Below are positions 1 to 7,066 of a stretch of DNA of 8,609 nucleotides, piece by piece. A program made the position numbers and the translations under genes. A model generated the notes under the pieces. The model was not told the origin of the DNA and did no database searches. It worked only from the letters and a program-made list of their open reading frames with translations. This stretch comes from Ignavibacteriota bacterium. Lineage in GTDB: Bacteria; Bacteroidota; Kapaibacteriia; Palsa-1295. The stretch is taken from the NCBI GenBank assembly GCA_003151215.1, contig PLXB01000497.1, forward strand, positions 1 to 8,609. Reading direction: 5' to 3'. Each line of letters opens with the position of its first letter. The first letter of the stretch is position 1.

Positions 1-1838
1 GGCGGTACCAGACCGACCACATGTACCATCGCTATCTCGAATGGAATTTCATCGGTCGTGAAAACGATAAGCAGGATGCCGGAGTCGATTGGTCAAAAAC
101 GCTTGGCATCCCATTTCTGCTCGGGCTTTTCGGATGCTATTGGCATTTCAAACGAGATTCCAAACGCGCCTTGACGCTTCTTGCTGCCTTCATTATGCTT
201 GGCTGGATGACGGATTGGTATCAGAACCAGCAAGATCCGCAGCCAAGAGAGCGTGATTATTTTTATGTCGGAGCATTCTATGTCTATGCTATGTGGATCG
301 GGATCGGAGCCACCGCCCGTATGGAACTCATTCGTTCAAAAAAGAAAAAGGATGCGAACGACGAAGAGCAAGCTCCGACTCCCATCGTCACCGGAGAAGG
401 GAATACTGCCTTGCTTGGCGGAGCATTCCTTGCTGCAATTATTCTCATACCGCTGAACCAATGCGTTGGCCTGGCAGGGCTTGCCATGGGCAAAAGTTTC
501 GAGCAGACTTCAAAATGGGCTGAATATTCCCGCGAACGGAATTATATTCCGTATGATTATGGGTACAATATTTTACAGAGCTGTGAAAAAGATGCCATCC
601 TTTTTACTTTTGGCGATAACGATACTTTTCCGCTTTGGTGTTTGCAGGATGTATATTCCGTTCGCCGCGATGTTCGCATCGTTCAGCTTTCGCTTTCGAA
701 TATTGGATGGTATATCGATCAGTTGAAAAATCATGATCCCTGGGGTGCTAAAAAAATTGTATTAACCGGATTTACCGATGCCTCACTTCAGGAGCCGCAG
801 GACTCGCCGCTTGCTCCGCGCTACGATCAGGGTCCGCCAAAAGATCAAAGCGTTCCGATCAGTGCCGAAGCGGTTCGCTATATCACCGGCGATCAAAGCC
901 GCAATGCAGCAACTTTAAATTGGAAACAAACCGGAACATTCGGGGACGGGAAATCGACATATATTTTCACTGTCAGTGATCAGCTTATCGCCGATATTCT
1001 GAAAAATAACATCAACGATCGTCCGATCTATTTTTCGACTTCCGTTCCGGATAATTATCGCTCCGGGCTCGATCCCTTTCTCGTTGCAGAAGGGATGGCG
1101 CTTCGGGTGACTCCCGATGCTCATGCCGATTACCGATCCGATTACGGCGGTCCCATCTTTGAAGACCGCTTGAAGGAATATCTCTATAATCCTCCCGTCG
1201 TTCCATCGCAGACGCCGCGAAAGGGAATGCTGCTGCGGACCTATAACGATCCGAAGGCGCATCATAGCTATCTCGATGGAGCATATGCCCAGTCATATTA
1301 TCTCTGCTTTTTAAAACTTGCGAATTTCGAATTACAAAAAGGCAATAAGCCCGAAGCTTTGCGAGCTCTTGACTCGATGGATAAGCGCCTTCCACCTGAA
1401 ATCGTCAATACGGACGACGTACTTTTCGATATGGTTGCCGAAGCCTATGCGCAGGCAGGGGATATGACAAATGCAAAACGCTATGCAAAAGTCGCCATGC
1501 AAAATATCGATCTTTTGGATAAAAATCGAGCCGCCCCTTCTTCTGAAAATGAAGAACGGAAGCATTTACAATTCCAATTTATGCGATCCGGAATGGATAT
1601 GATCCTCGAAAAGTATGATGATGCAATTTTATTATACAACGAACTGCTTAAAGCGACGAACGATAAATCCTTTGGCATTAAAGCCAGCGAAGCACAGGCG
1701 CGTAAGCTCGAAGCCTCCGGAAATAAAGTCGCTGCTGCCGCCAAATACGGTGAAACCCTAAAAATGTTCGGCGTCTCCGACTCACTTGTTCCGCCGGAGT
1801 TTAAGTATATGATCGCCAAGCGGGATGCGGTAAAGTAA
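1..1838 (+). CDS. DUF2723 / TMEM260-like membrane glycosyltransferase family protein, C-terminal part (5' end outside window)
   Basis: The frame is open from the left edge. The codons before the first ATG (base 21) read RYQTDH and run into MYHRYLEWNFIGREND, the conserved interior of DUF2723 proteins, so base 21 is not the true start and the N-terminal membrane region is missing. Numbering from that ATG, hydrophobic segments lie at about 27-43, 50-67, 79-101 and 127-156. The family signature QQDPQPRERDYFYVGAF is at about 69-85. A soluble region of about 450 residues follows, with the family motif FGDNDTFPLW, and the last 170 residues look like TPR-type helical pairs (for example KPEALRALDSMDKRLP). 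The family is related to human TMEM260, a GT-C protein O-mannosyltransferase. A role in transferring sugar to exported proteins at the membrane is inferred from that relation. The gene ends with TAA at 1836-1838, and no clear hairpin terminator follows. Confidence 0.9.
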   Translation, partial: RYQTDHMYHRYLEWNFIGRENDKQDAGVDWSKTLGIPFLLGLFGCYWHFKRDSKRALTLLAAFIMLGWMTDWYQNQQDPQPRERDYFYVGAFYVYAMWIGIGATARMELIRSKKKKDANDEEQAPTPIVTGEGNTALLGGAFLAAIILIPLNQCVGLAGLAMGKSFEQTSKWAEYSRERNYIPYDYGYNILQSCEKDAILFTFGDNDTFPLWCLQDVYSVRRDVRIVQLSLSNIGWYIDQLKNHDPWGAKKIVLTGFTDASLQEPQDSPLAPRYDQGPPKDQSVPISAEAVRYITGDQSRNAATLNWKQTGTFGDGKSTYIFTVSDQLIADILKNNINDRPIYFSTSVPDNYRSGLDPFLVAEGMALRVTPDAHADYRSDYGGPIFEDRLKEYLYNPPVVPSQTPRKGMLLRTYNDPKAHHSYLDGAYAQSYYLCFLKLANFELQKGNKPEALRALDSMDKRLPPEIVNTDDVLFDMVAEAYAQAGDMTNAKRYAKVAMQNIDLLDKNRAAPSSENEERKHLQFQFMRSGMDMILEKYDDAILLYNELLKATNDKSFGIKASEAQARKLEASGNKVAAAAKYGETLKMFGVSDSLVPPEFKYMIAKRDAVK

Positions 1839-2096
1839 CGCAACTCATACGCCCATCTTTTTATGTTTAAGCTTATAGTTTTAGCACAGCGAATACCTCC
1901 AGCATTTACGTGCTTTAAACTTCTTTTTCCGGCACTCGGCTAGAGGATTTGAGAATGGGCTGAGATTCTGAACTTTTTTGAAGTTCGATTCCGCCTCGAT
2001 CACCGATCCGGATTTGCGGTGAGAGCGTGAGGATTTTAAAGCACTGATGGAAGAATTAAGAATTATCAGTGGAGTGCTCATGACGAACGACTGCCT
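1839..2096. other. Intergenic region upstream of the kinase operon
   Basis: These 258 bases hold no convincing protein-coding gene. Visible structures are a perfect 10-bp inverted repeat (GTGCTTTAAA at 1910-1919, TTTAAAGCAC at 2035-2044), a 6-bp hairpin (GAACTT 1970-1975, AAGTTC 1981-1986), the 8-bp palindrome TAAGCTTA at 1867-1874, and a 17-codon reading frame that overlaps the kinase start. The promoter of the kinase operon should lie here, but no -35/-10 pair or TAnnTTTG-type element is convincing. A reverse-strand frame crosses the region, but it begins inside the kinase gene and resembles no family I recognise. Confidence 0.6.
1910..2044. repeat. 135-bp segment bounded by a perfect 10-bp inverted repeat
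   Basis: GTGCTTTAAA at 1910-1919 is the exact reverse complement of TTTAAAGCAC at 2035-2044. The match does not extend in either direction and I see no clear target-site duplication outside it. The enclosed 115 bases include the GAACTT/AAGTTC hairpin. It could be a small non-autonomous element (MITE-like), a long-range RNA stem in the operon leader, or chance. Copies elsewhere in the genome would decide. Confidence 0.25.
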
Positions 2097-2100
2097 ATGA
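2047..2100 (+). other. Possible 17-codon leader ORF overlapping the kinase start
   Basis: The frame reads MEELRIISGVLMTNDCL and stops at TGA 2098-2100, which overlaps the kinase ATG at 2097-2099 as ATGA. An internal ATG at 2080 has a GGAG five bases upstream (2071-2074), the only Shine-Dalgarno-like sequence seen near an operon start, and it is too far (22 bases) to serve the kinase ATG directly. This arrangement is typical of translational coupling, in which a ribosome ending on the short frame restarts on the kinase. The peptide resembles nothing I recognise, and chance occurrence is quite possible. Confidence 0.18.
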
Positions 2101-3518
2101 ATCAAACTGCTACAATAGAAGAACTCAAAAAAATTATCGCTCTCGACGGTTTGCCTGAGGAGCATCTGCGCTGGATACTGGAACGCTCGGAACTTCGTGA
2201 ATATGAAGACGGAGAACTGGTAACAAGGACAGGTGATTCTACAGATTTTCTGTGGTTTCTACTTGAAGGTAAACTTGCCTTTTACATGGATGTACAAGGC
2301 ACGTTAGTGTACTATCTCACTTTTGATAACGATAAGTCATCCGGCGGCATTAGTGGTCTTCTCCCGCATTCACGCATGACAACCTCTCCGGGAAGTTCCT
2401 TTAGTGTCGGAAATCTGAGAGTACTGCTCTTGCATAAAAAATATTTTTTGGAATTAGAGCAGCTCAATCCTAATATTATTCAGCGCCTTATCGGCTACAT
2501 GACTGAGCGTGCAAGAGCATTTGCAACTGTTCAACTCCAGCGCGAAAAGGTCAGTGCATTAGGAAAACTTTCTGCCGGAATTGCCCACGAACTAAATAAC
2601 CCCGCTGCAGCAATAAATAGAATTGCAGCCGAATTGAAAAAAAGATTGAATTCCAATTATGAACTCACATCTGAATTAGTCGCCAATAATGTAAAATCGG
2701 AGCTTATTGAAAATCTTCGTGCCCTTGCAAAACAAAAGGAATCTATACAATCCAAACCGCTTACAGCGATGCAGCGCATGGAAAAAGAAGATGAGATCAG
2801 CGATTGGTTTTCGGATAACCGATTGAAAGAAGACCGGCAGATGTCTGAGACATTTTCCGAATTCGGATTTTCAACCGCTGACCTTGAAAACATCCGCGCC
2901 GGCGTTAATAATAGTGCATTTATTGATCTTCTTCGCTGGCTGGAAAATGTCCTGATATCGGGCAGATTAATAACAGATCTTGAAGATGCTTCCGGGCGCA
3001 TATCCCATTTAGTCGGAGCGATCAAAAGTCATGTTCACATGGATAGGACGAACGATGTTCAGCGAACGAATATACATACCGATATCGAAAATACGCTTAC
3101 CCTCTTAGGATATAAACTCCGTGACAAGAATATTACCGTAAATAAAGTTTTCTGCGGTGATATGCCATTGATAGACGCATATATCGGCGAACTCAATCAG
3201 GTTTGGACGAATATGATCGACAATGCTATCGACGCAGTTGATAAGTACGGCGAACTGAGTATCGAAACATCGTGCAGTAAAAAAGAAGTAACGGTTCGTA
3301 TTATTGATAACGGCTCTGGAATTTCGAAGGAGATCGTGTCCCGGATCTTCGATCCTTTCTTTACAACAAAAAAGGTCGGTCAGGGAACAGGTATCGGTTT
3401 AGATATTGTCAAGAGGATCATCGATCGTCATCGTGGAGAAATAAAAGTAAATTCGGTGCCGGGGCGAACAGAGTTTGTTGTATGTATTCCCATTACACAA
3501 CAACCTGAAAAAATATAA
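2097..3518 (+). CDS. Sensor histidine kinase with N-terminal cyclic-nucleotide-binding-like domain
   Basis: A cytoplasmic kinase of 473 residues with no membrane segment or signal peptide. Residues about 10-130 form a CRP/cNMP-binding-like beta-barrel (GELVTRTGDSTDFLWFLLEGKL at its core), followed by a helix. The H-box GKLSAGIAHELNNP carries the predicted phosphorylated His164. The ATPase domain has N-box NMIDNAIDAV (about 372-381), G1 DNGSGI (404-409), F-box FDPFFTTK (418-425) and G2 GQGTGIGL (428-435), all intact. The H-box to N-box distance is about 210 residues, roughly 100 more than usual, with a helical insertion at about 185-295 inside the dimerisation hairpin. In the barrel, the phosphate-binding cassette reads GGISGLLPHSRMTT rather than the usual FGE...R.A, so cAMP binding is doubtful. 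The gene ends 6 bases before the response regulator fusion, its obvious partner. The ATG at 2097 has no Shine-Dalgarno sequence of its own. Confidence 0.93.
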   Translation: MNQTATIEELKKIIALDGLPEEHLRWILERSELREYEDGELVTRTGDSTDFLWFLLEGKLAFYMDVQGTLVYYLTFDNDKSSGGISGLLPHSRMTTSPGSSFSVGNLRVLLLHKKYFLELEQLNPNIIQRLIGYMTERARAFATVQLQREKVSALGKLSAGIAHELNNPAAAINRIAAELKKRLNSNYELTSELVANNVKSELIENLRALAKQKESIQSKPLTAMQRMEKEDEISDWFSDNRLKEDRQMSETFSEFGFSTADLENIRAGVNNSAFIDLLRWLENVLISGRLITDLEDASGRISHLVGAIKSHVHMDRTNDVQRTNIHTDIENTLTLLGYKLRDKNITVNKVFCGDMPLIDAYIGELNQVWTNMIDNAIDAVDKYGELSIETSCSKKEVTVRIIDNGSGISKEIVSRIFDPFFTTKKVGQGTGIGLDIVKRIIDRHRGEIKVNSVPGRTEFVVCIPITQQPEKI

Positions 3519-3524
3519 AAAGCT

Positions 3525-5186
3525 ATGAGACTTCCATTCATTATAATTGTCGATGACGACGCGCAAGTATTGCGTGCAATCGGGCGTGATATCAGGAATA
3601 AATATCGCGATGAGTACCGGGTTGCGGCAACAGAATCGGCAATTGAAGCCCTCGAACTTATTAAAGATCTGAAGCTGAAGAATGAAACAGTATCGCTCTT
3701 TATTTCCGACCAGCGGATGCCGGAAATGGAAGGAATAGATTTCCTCGAGCAAGCAAGAGAAATTTTCCCCGAAGCAAAACAGGTATTGCTGACAGCATAC
3801 TCCGATATCGAAGCGGCAATACGGGCAATCAATCAGGTGAAGCTCGATTATTACCTGCTTAAACCCTGGGATCCGCCCGAAGAAAAACTCTATCCTATCG
3901 TCGCCGATCTGCTCGATGATTGGCAGGCACTCTATAAACCCGATCATGAAGGTATAAGGATCATAGGCTTTCAATGGTCTCCGAAATCGCACGAACTCAA
4001 GGAATTTCTTTCTGGAAATTTAGTGCCGTTCTTATGGATGGATATTGAAACGCATCCGGATGCGGAAAAATATCTCGTAAGCGCAGGTGTAGAAAGATCG
4101 GTGCTGCCTCTGGTAGTTCTTTCCGATGGTTCGATCCTTACAGCTCCTACAATTTCTGATCTGGGAGCTAAAGTCGGACTTCGCCAGCAAGCCCTGGAAA
4201 AAATGTATGATGTTGTTATTATCGGTGCAGGTCCTGCGGGGCTTGCTGCTTCTGTCTATGGATCATGCGAAGGATTAAAAACACTGTTGATCGAAAGAAG
4301 CAACCCCGGAGGTCAGGCATCGAGCAGTGCGCGGATTGAAAATTACCTCGGTTTTCCGACCGGGCTATCTGGAGCAGAGTTAAGCAGGCGAGCGATCACG
4401 CAAACACTACGTTTCGGTACCGAAATTTTAACTCCGCAGAGTGTGAAAAATATTTCCGTGCGCGATGGATATAAGATCATCGAACTTAGTGACGGTTCGC
4501 TCGTTCATAGTAAAACTATTGTTGTTGCAACAGGTGCATCGTATCATAAGCTTGATATTCCGGGCATAGAAAATTTTACCGGAGCGGGAGTGTATTATGG
4601 GGCTGCATCAGTTGAAGCACACGCCTGCCGCAACGAAAGTATTTATATTGTGGGCGGTGGAAATTCCGCATGTCAGGCAGCAATGTATATGTCGAAATTT
4701 GCAAAAGAGGTCAACATACTTATCAGACAAGATACACTGAAGCAGGCAGCGGCAAATTATTTAGTCGAGAATGTCAGCAATACTCCGAACATCCATGTCC
4801 ATCCTAATACAGAAGTGATTGCTGCCACAGGTGATAGAGTATTGGAAAACATTATGTTAAAAAATACAAAGACCGGAGTTGAAACTACCGTGCCGACAAA
4901 AGCTCTGTTTATTTATATTGGTGTAAGACCCGGCACAGCCTGGCTGGGTGATATTGTGCTAAAAGATGAAAAAGGATTTATCCTCTCCGGCGCCGACCTT
5001 GCAAAAGAAAAATCATTTCATACGTTTTGGAAACTCGAAAGAGAGCCTTACATGCCGGAGACAAGCATTCCGGGAATTTTTGCTTCAGGAGATGTTCGCT
5101 CCGGAGCGCTGGCAGGCATTTCATCTGCCGTGGGTGAAGGAGCCTTGGCGATCAGATTTGTCCGCAAATATTTGCAGGAAGTCTGA
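3525..5186 (+). CDS. Response regulator receiver fused to glutaredoxin-like segment and thioredoxin-reductase-like FAD oxidoreductase
   Basis: Three modules in 553 residues. Residues 1-130 are a receiver domain with acidic pocket D10-D12, phospho-acceptor D62 (SDQRMPEMEG), T90 and K113 in a KPW motif. Residues about 143-226 resemble a glutaredoxin/thioredoxin fold (IIGFQWSPKSHELKEFL, then a VLPLVVL strand with the cis-proline), but SPKS at 152-155 stands where CxxC would be. Residues 228-553 are the flavoenzyme: FAD motif GAGPAGLAAS (234-243), GGQASSSARIENYLGFP, ATG (335-337), NAD(P)H motif GGGNSA (377-382), and C-terminal FAD motif GIFASGDVR (517-525). The CATC redox pair of thioredoxin reductase is replaced by AASV (360-363); the only cysteines are C248, C368 and C383. 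I recall the family being annotated as fused response regulator/thioredoxin-disulfide reductase, a name the missing CxxC calls into question. It probably receives phosphate from the adjacent kinase and gates an NAD(P)H:flavin reaction; the electron acceptor is unknown. Confidence 0.93.
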   Translation: MRLPFIIIVDDDAQVLRAIGRDIRNKYRDEYRVAATESAIEALELIKDLKLKNETVSLFISDQRMPEMEGIDFLEQAREIFPEAKQVLLTAYSDIEAAIRAINQVKLDYYLLKPWDPPEEKLYPIVADLLDDWQALYKPDHEGIRIIGFQWSPKSHELKEFLSGNLVPFLWMDIETHPDAEKYLVSAGVERSVLPLVVLSDGSILTAPTISDLGAKVGLRQQALEKMYDVVIIGAGPAGLAASVYGSCEGLKTLLIERSNPGGQASSSARIENYLGFPTGLSGAELSRRAITQTLRFGTEILTPQSVKNISVRDGYKIIELSDGSLVHSKTIVVATGASYHKLDIPGIENFTGAGVYYGAASVEAHACRNESIYIVGGGNSACQAAMYMSKFAKEVNILIRQDTLKQAAANYLVENVSNTPNIHVHPNTEVIAATGDRVLENIMLKNTKTGVETTVPTKALFIYIGVRPGTAWLGDIVLKDEKGFILSGADLAKEKSFHTFWKLEREPYMPETSIPGIFASGDVRSGALAGISSAVGEGALAIRFVRKYLQEV

Positions 5187-5209
5187 GCCACGTCATATTT
5201 TTGTTTCTT

Positions 5210-6985
5210 ATGCCCCACGATATCTTCATCTCTTATTCATCCAAAGACAAAGAAAAAGCTGATCAGCTTACGGAGCTGCTTGTCTCTGCCGGACTTTCGG
5301 TATGGATAGATCAATCTAGGATTGATATTGCCACAAGTTGGTCGAAAGAGATCGTGCTGGCAATTGATGGATGCAAAGCTTTTGTCGTATTGCTCTCCCC
5401 GAATTCGATCCTTTCAAAAAATGTAATTAAGGAAGTATCGCTTGCCGCAGAACAACAAAAGAAAATCCTCCCACTGGATCTTGAACCGGTTTCGCTTCCT
5501 GAAGACTTACGCTATCACCTCGCCGGCATCCAGCGCGCGCCGATGACAAACATTGATGCAATCATTCGTGCACTCGGAAAGCTTGGCTTGGAAGCAACGC
5601 AGGCTCCGACTTTGAAGCTTGTTAAAGAAACAGATTCTCGAAAGAGCCTGATGATTCTTCCGTTCGAAGATATGTCTCCGACCGGAGATAACGGCTGGTT
5701 TGCTGATGGAATCGCAAGTGAACTCATCACCGCTCTCTCATATGTGAAGGCTCTTCGTGTCTCGGATCAGCAAGCGACAAAAGACTACAAGCGCTATCAG
5801 GGCACGTTACCGCATTATGCGAATACAATGGGCATCAGGTATTTTATCCAGGGCGATGTTCGGAAATTTGGCGATAACATCAAGATCACTTCCCGCCTTC
5901 TCGACATCGAAACCGGCGATCACCTCTGGCAGGATTCGATGAAGGGCACGATGAACGATATCTTCGATATTCAGGAAAAGGTCGCGGAGAAAGTGGTCAA
6001 AGGTTTGAAAGTGCATCTCGCCTCGGATGAAAAGAAAAAGCTCGCTGAACGTGGGACGGAGAATCCTGAGGCGTATGAGCTTTATCTTAAGTCAGAAGAA
6101 TATTTTCATCGCCAGACAAAGGAAGGCTATCAAATCGCAGTTCAGCTATTAACAGAAGCCATCCATCTCGATCCCCACTACGCGCAGGCGTATCAGTGCA
6201 AGGCGAATTCACTTGCAGGTCTCTACCGCTTATACGACCGCAATCCATCACTACTGGATGAAGCGGAAACGCTCTGCAAAGAAGCACTGAGACTTAAGTC
6301 CGATCTGTTTGCCGTCTATCTACCTCTCTCGCAGATCTATAGGCATCGCGGCATGCTGGTGGAAGCTGAGGAGGCTGCACGAGAATTCATCCGGAATGAC
6401 CCACAGAATTATATAAGTCATTTTACGCTCGGTTTTTTCTATGGCAATACCGGCCAAAATGCCAAGGCGATAGCAGCGTATGAAGAATCGATTCGTCTGA
6501 AGCCCGATTATCTTGTAGGTTTATGGAATCTTGTCGTAAACTGCGACGGTGTTGGTGATTGGGAGAAATGCGCTCACTGGGCTTCGGTGGCGCTTCCGAT
6601 TTTCGAGCGTTATCTCAAGCTCCATCCAGATGATGAAAACAAACTTATTTGGTATGCAGCTATCCTCTTGATGAGTGGAAGAACCGAGGATGCTCATGCG
6701 GCTGCGATAAAGTTAAAGGGTCTGAAAGATGGCAATTCCCTCTACAACACCGCCTACCTTTTCAGCAAGCTTGGCGACAAAGTGGAAGCACTCGGAACAT
6801 TCCGCAAGGCGATCGAGGCCGGATTCAAGAATACCCGGCATCTGAACGATTTTCTGACCGATGAGAAAGATGGCATCGCCTCCCTTGCCGGCACGCCGGA
6901 ATACGGGGAGGTGAAGCGGATGGTGGAGGAAATCGAAGTAACAATTCAAAATGAAAAATTAAAAAATGGGGATGTTAACGACTAA
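5210..6985 (+). CDS. TIR domain / TolB-like domain / TPR protein
   Basis: A soluble protein of 591 residues from the ATG at 5210. A TTG at 5201 in the same frame would add only three residues, and the TIR core starts right after the ATG (MPHDIFISYSSKDK). TIR domain, residues 3-125: beta-1 DIFISYS, GLSVWID, and LSPNSILSKNVIKEV, where E75 matches the catalytic Glu of NAD-cleaving TIRs (SARM1 E642). The Trp four residues before that Glu in SARM1 is Asn71 here, and the BB-loop PG is absent. Residues 144-271 match the TolB-like domain often joined to TPRs (SLMILPFEDMS, WFADGIASELITALS, YFIQGDVRK, TGDHLW, DIFDIQEKVA). Residues about 285-585 are TPR repeats. There are no membrane segments. The gene lies 23 bases after the fused regulator with no terminator between, so co-transcription is likely. 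NADase activity and any defence role are inference; a scaffolding role is the alternative. The last dozen residues come from an A-rich run. No clear terminator hairpin is seen in the 81 bases before the convergent gene. Confidence 0.92.
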   Translation: MPHDIFISYSSKDKEKADQLTELLVSAGLSVWIDQSRIDIATSWSKEIVLAIDGCKAFVVLLSPNSILSKNVIKEVSLAAEQQKKILPLDLEPVSLPEDLRYHLAGIQRAPMTNIDAIIRALGKLGLEATQAPTLKLVKETDSRKSLMILPFEDMSPTGDNGWFADGIASELITALSYVKALRVSDQQATKDYKRYQGTLPHYANTMGIRYFIQGDVRKFGDNIKITSRLLDIETGDHLWQDSMKGTMNDIFDIQEKVAEKVVKGLKVHLASDEKKKLAERGTENPEAYELYLKSEEYFHRQTKEGYQIAVQLLTEAIHLDPHYAQAYQCKANSLAGLYRLYDRNPSLLDEAETLCKEALRLKSDLFAVYLPLSQIYRHRGMLVEAEEAAREFIRNDPQNYISHFTLGFFYGNTGQNAKAIAAYEESIRLKPDYLVGLWNLVVNCDGVGDWEKCAHWASVALPIFERYLKLHPDDENKLIWYAAILLMSGRTEDAHAAAIKLKGLKDGNSLYNTAYLFSKLGDKVEALGTFRKAIEAGFKNTRHLNDFLTDEKDGIASLAGTPEYGEVKRMVEEIEVTIQNEKLKNGDVND

Positions 6986-7066
6986 AGACTTACGATTAGC
7001 AATAGTCCAATAGGATATCACCAACACATCAATGAAACATGTCAGAAATAAATCCGAACTCACGCC

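Noticed and set aside
1981..2004. tRNA-like T-loop sequence GTTCGATTCC followed by CACC
   Set aside because: The flanking bases do not form a T-stem, and no acceptor, D or anticodon arms can be drawn, so it is not a tRNA.
1881..2165. Reverse-strand frame of 94 codons across the 1839-2096 gap
   Set aside because: It begins inside the kinase gene, shows no recognisable domain and has biased, low-complexity composition. It is probably a chance open frame, though it is the only long frame in the gap.
3399..3992. Reverse-strand frame of 197 codons opposite the kinase end and receiver
   Set aside because: The plus strand carries two unmistakable gene ends with conserved motifs here; the antisense product is rich in Phe, Cys and Ile and has no family features.
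4966..5262. Plus-strand frame spanning the end of the fused regulator and the start of the TIR gene
   Set aside because: It is out of frame with both genes and has no domain; only its short RHIFVSYA stretch is of interest, and that is reported separately.
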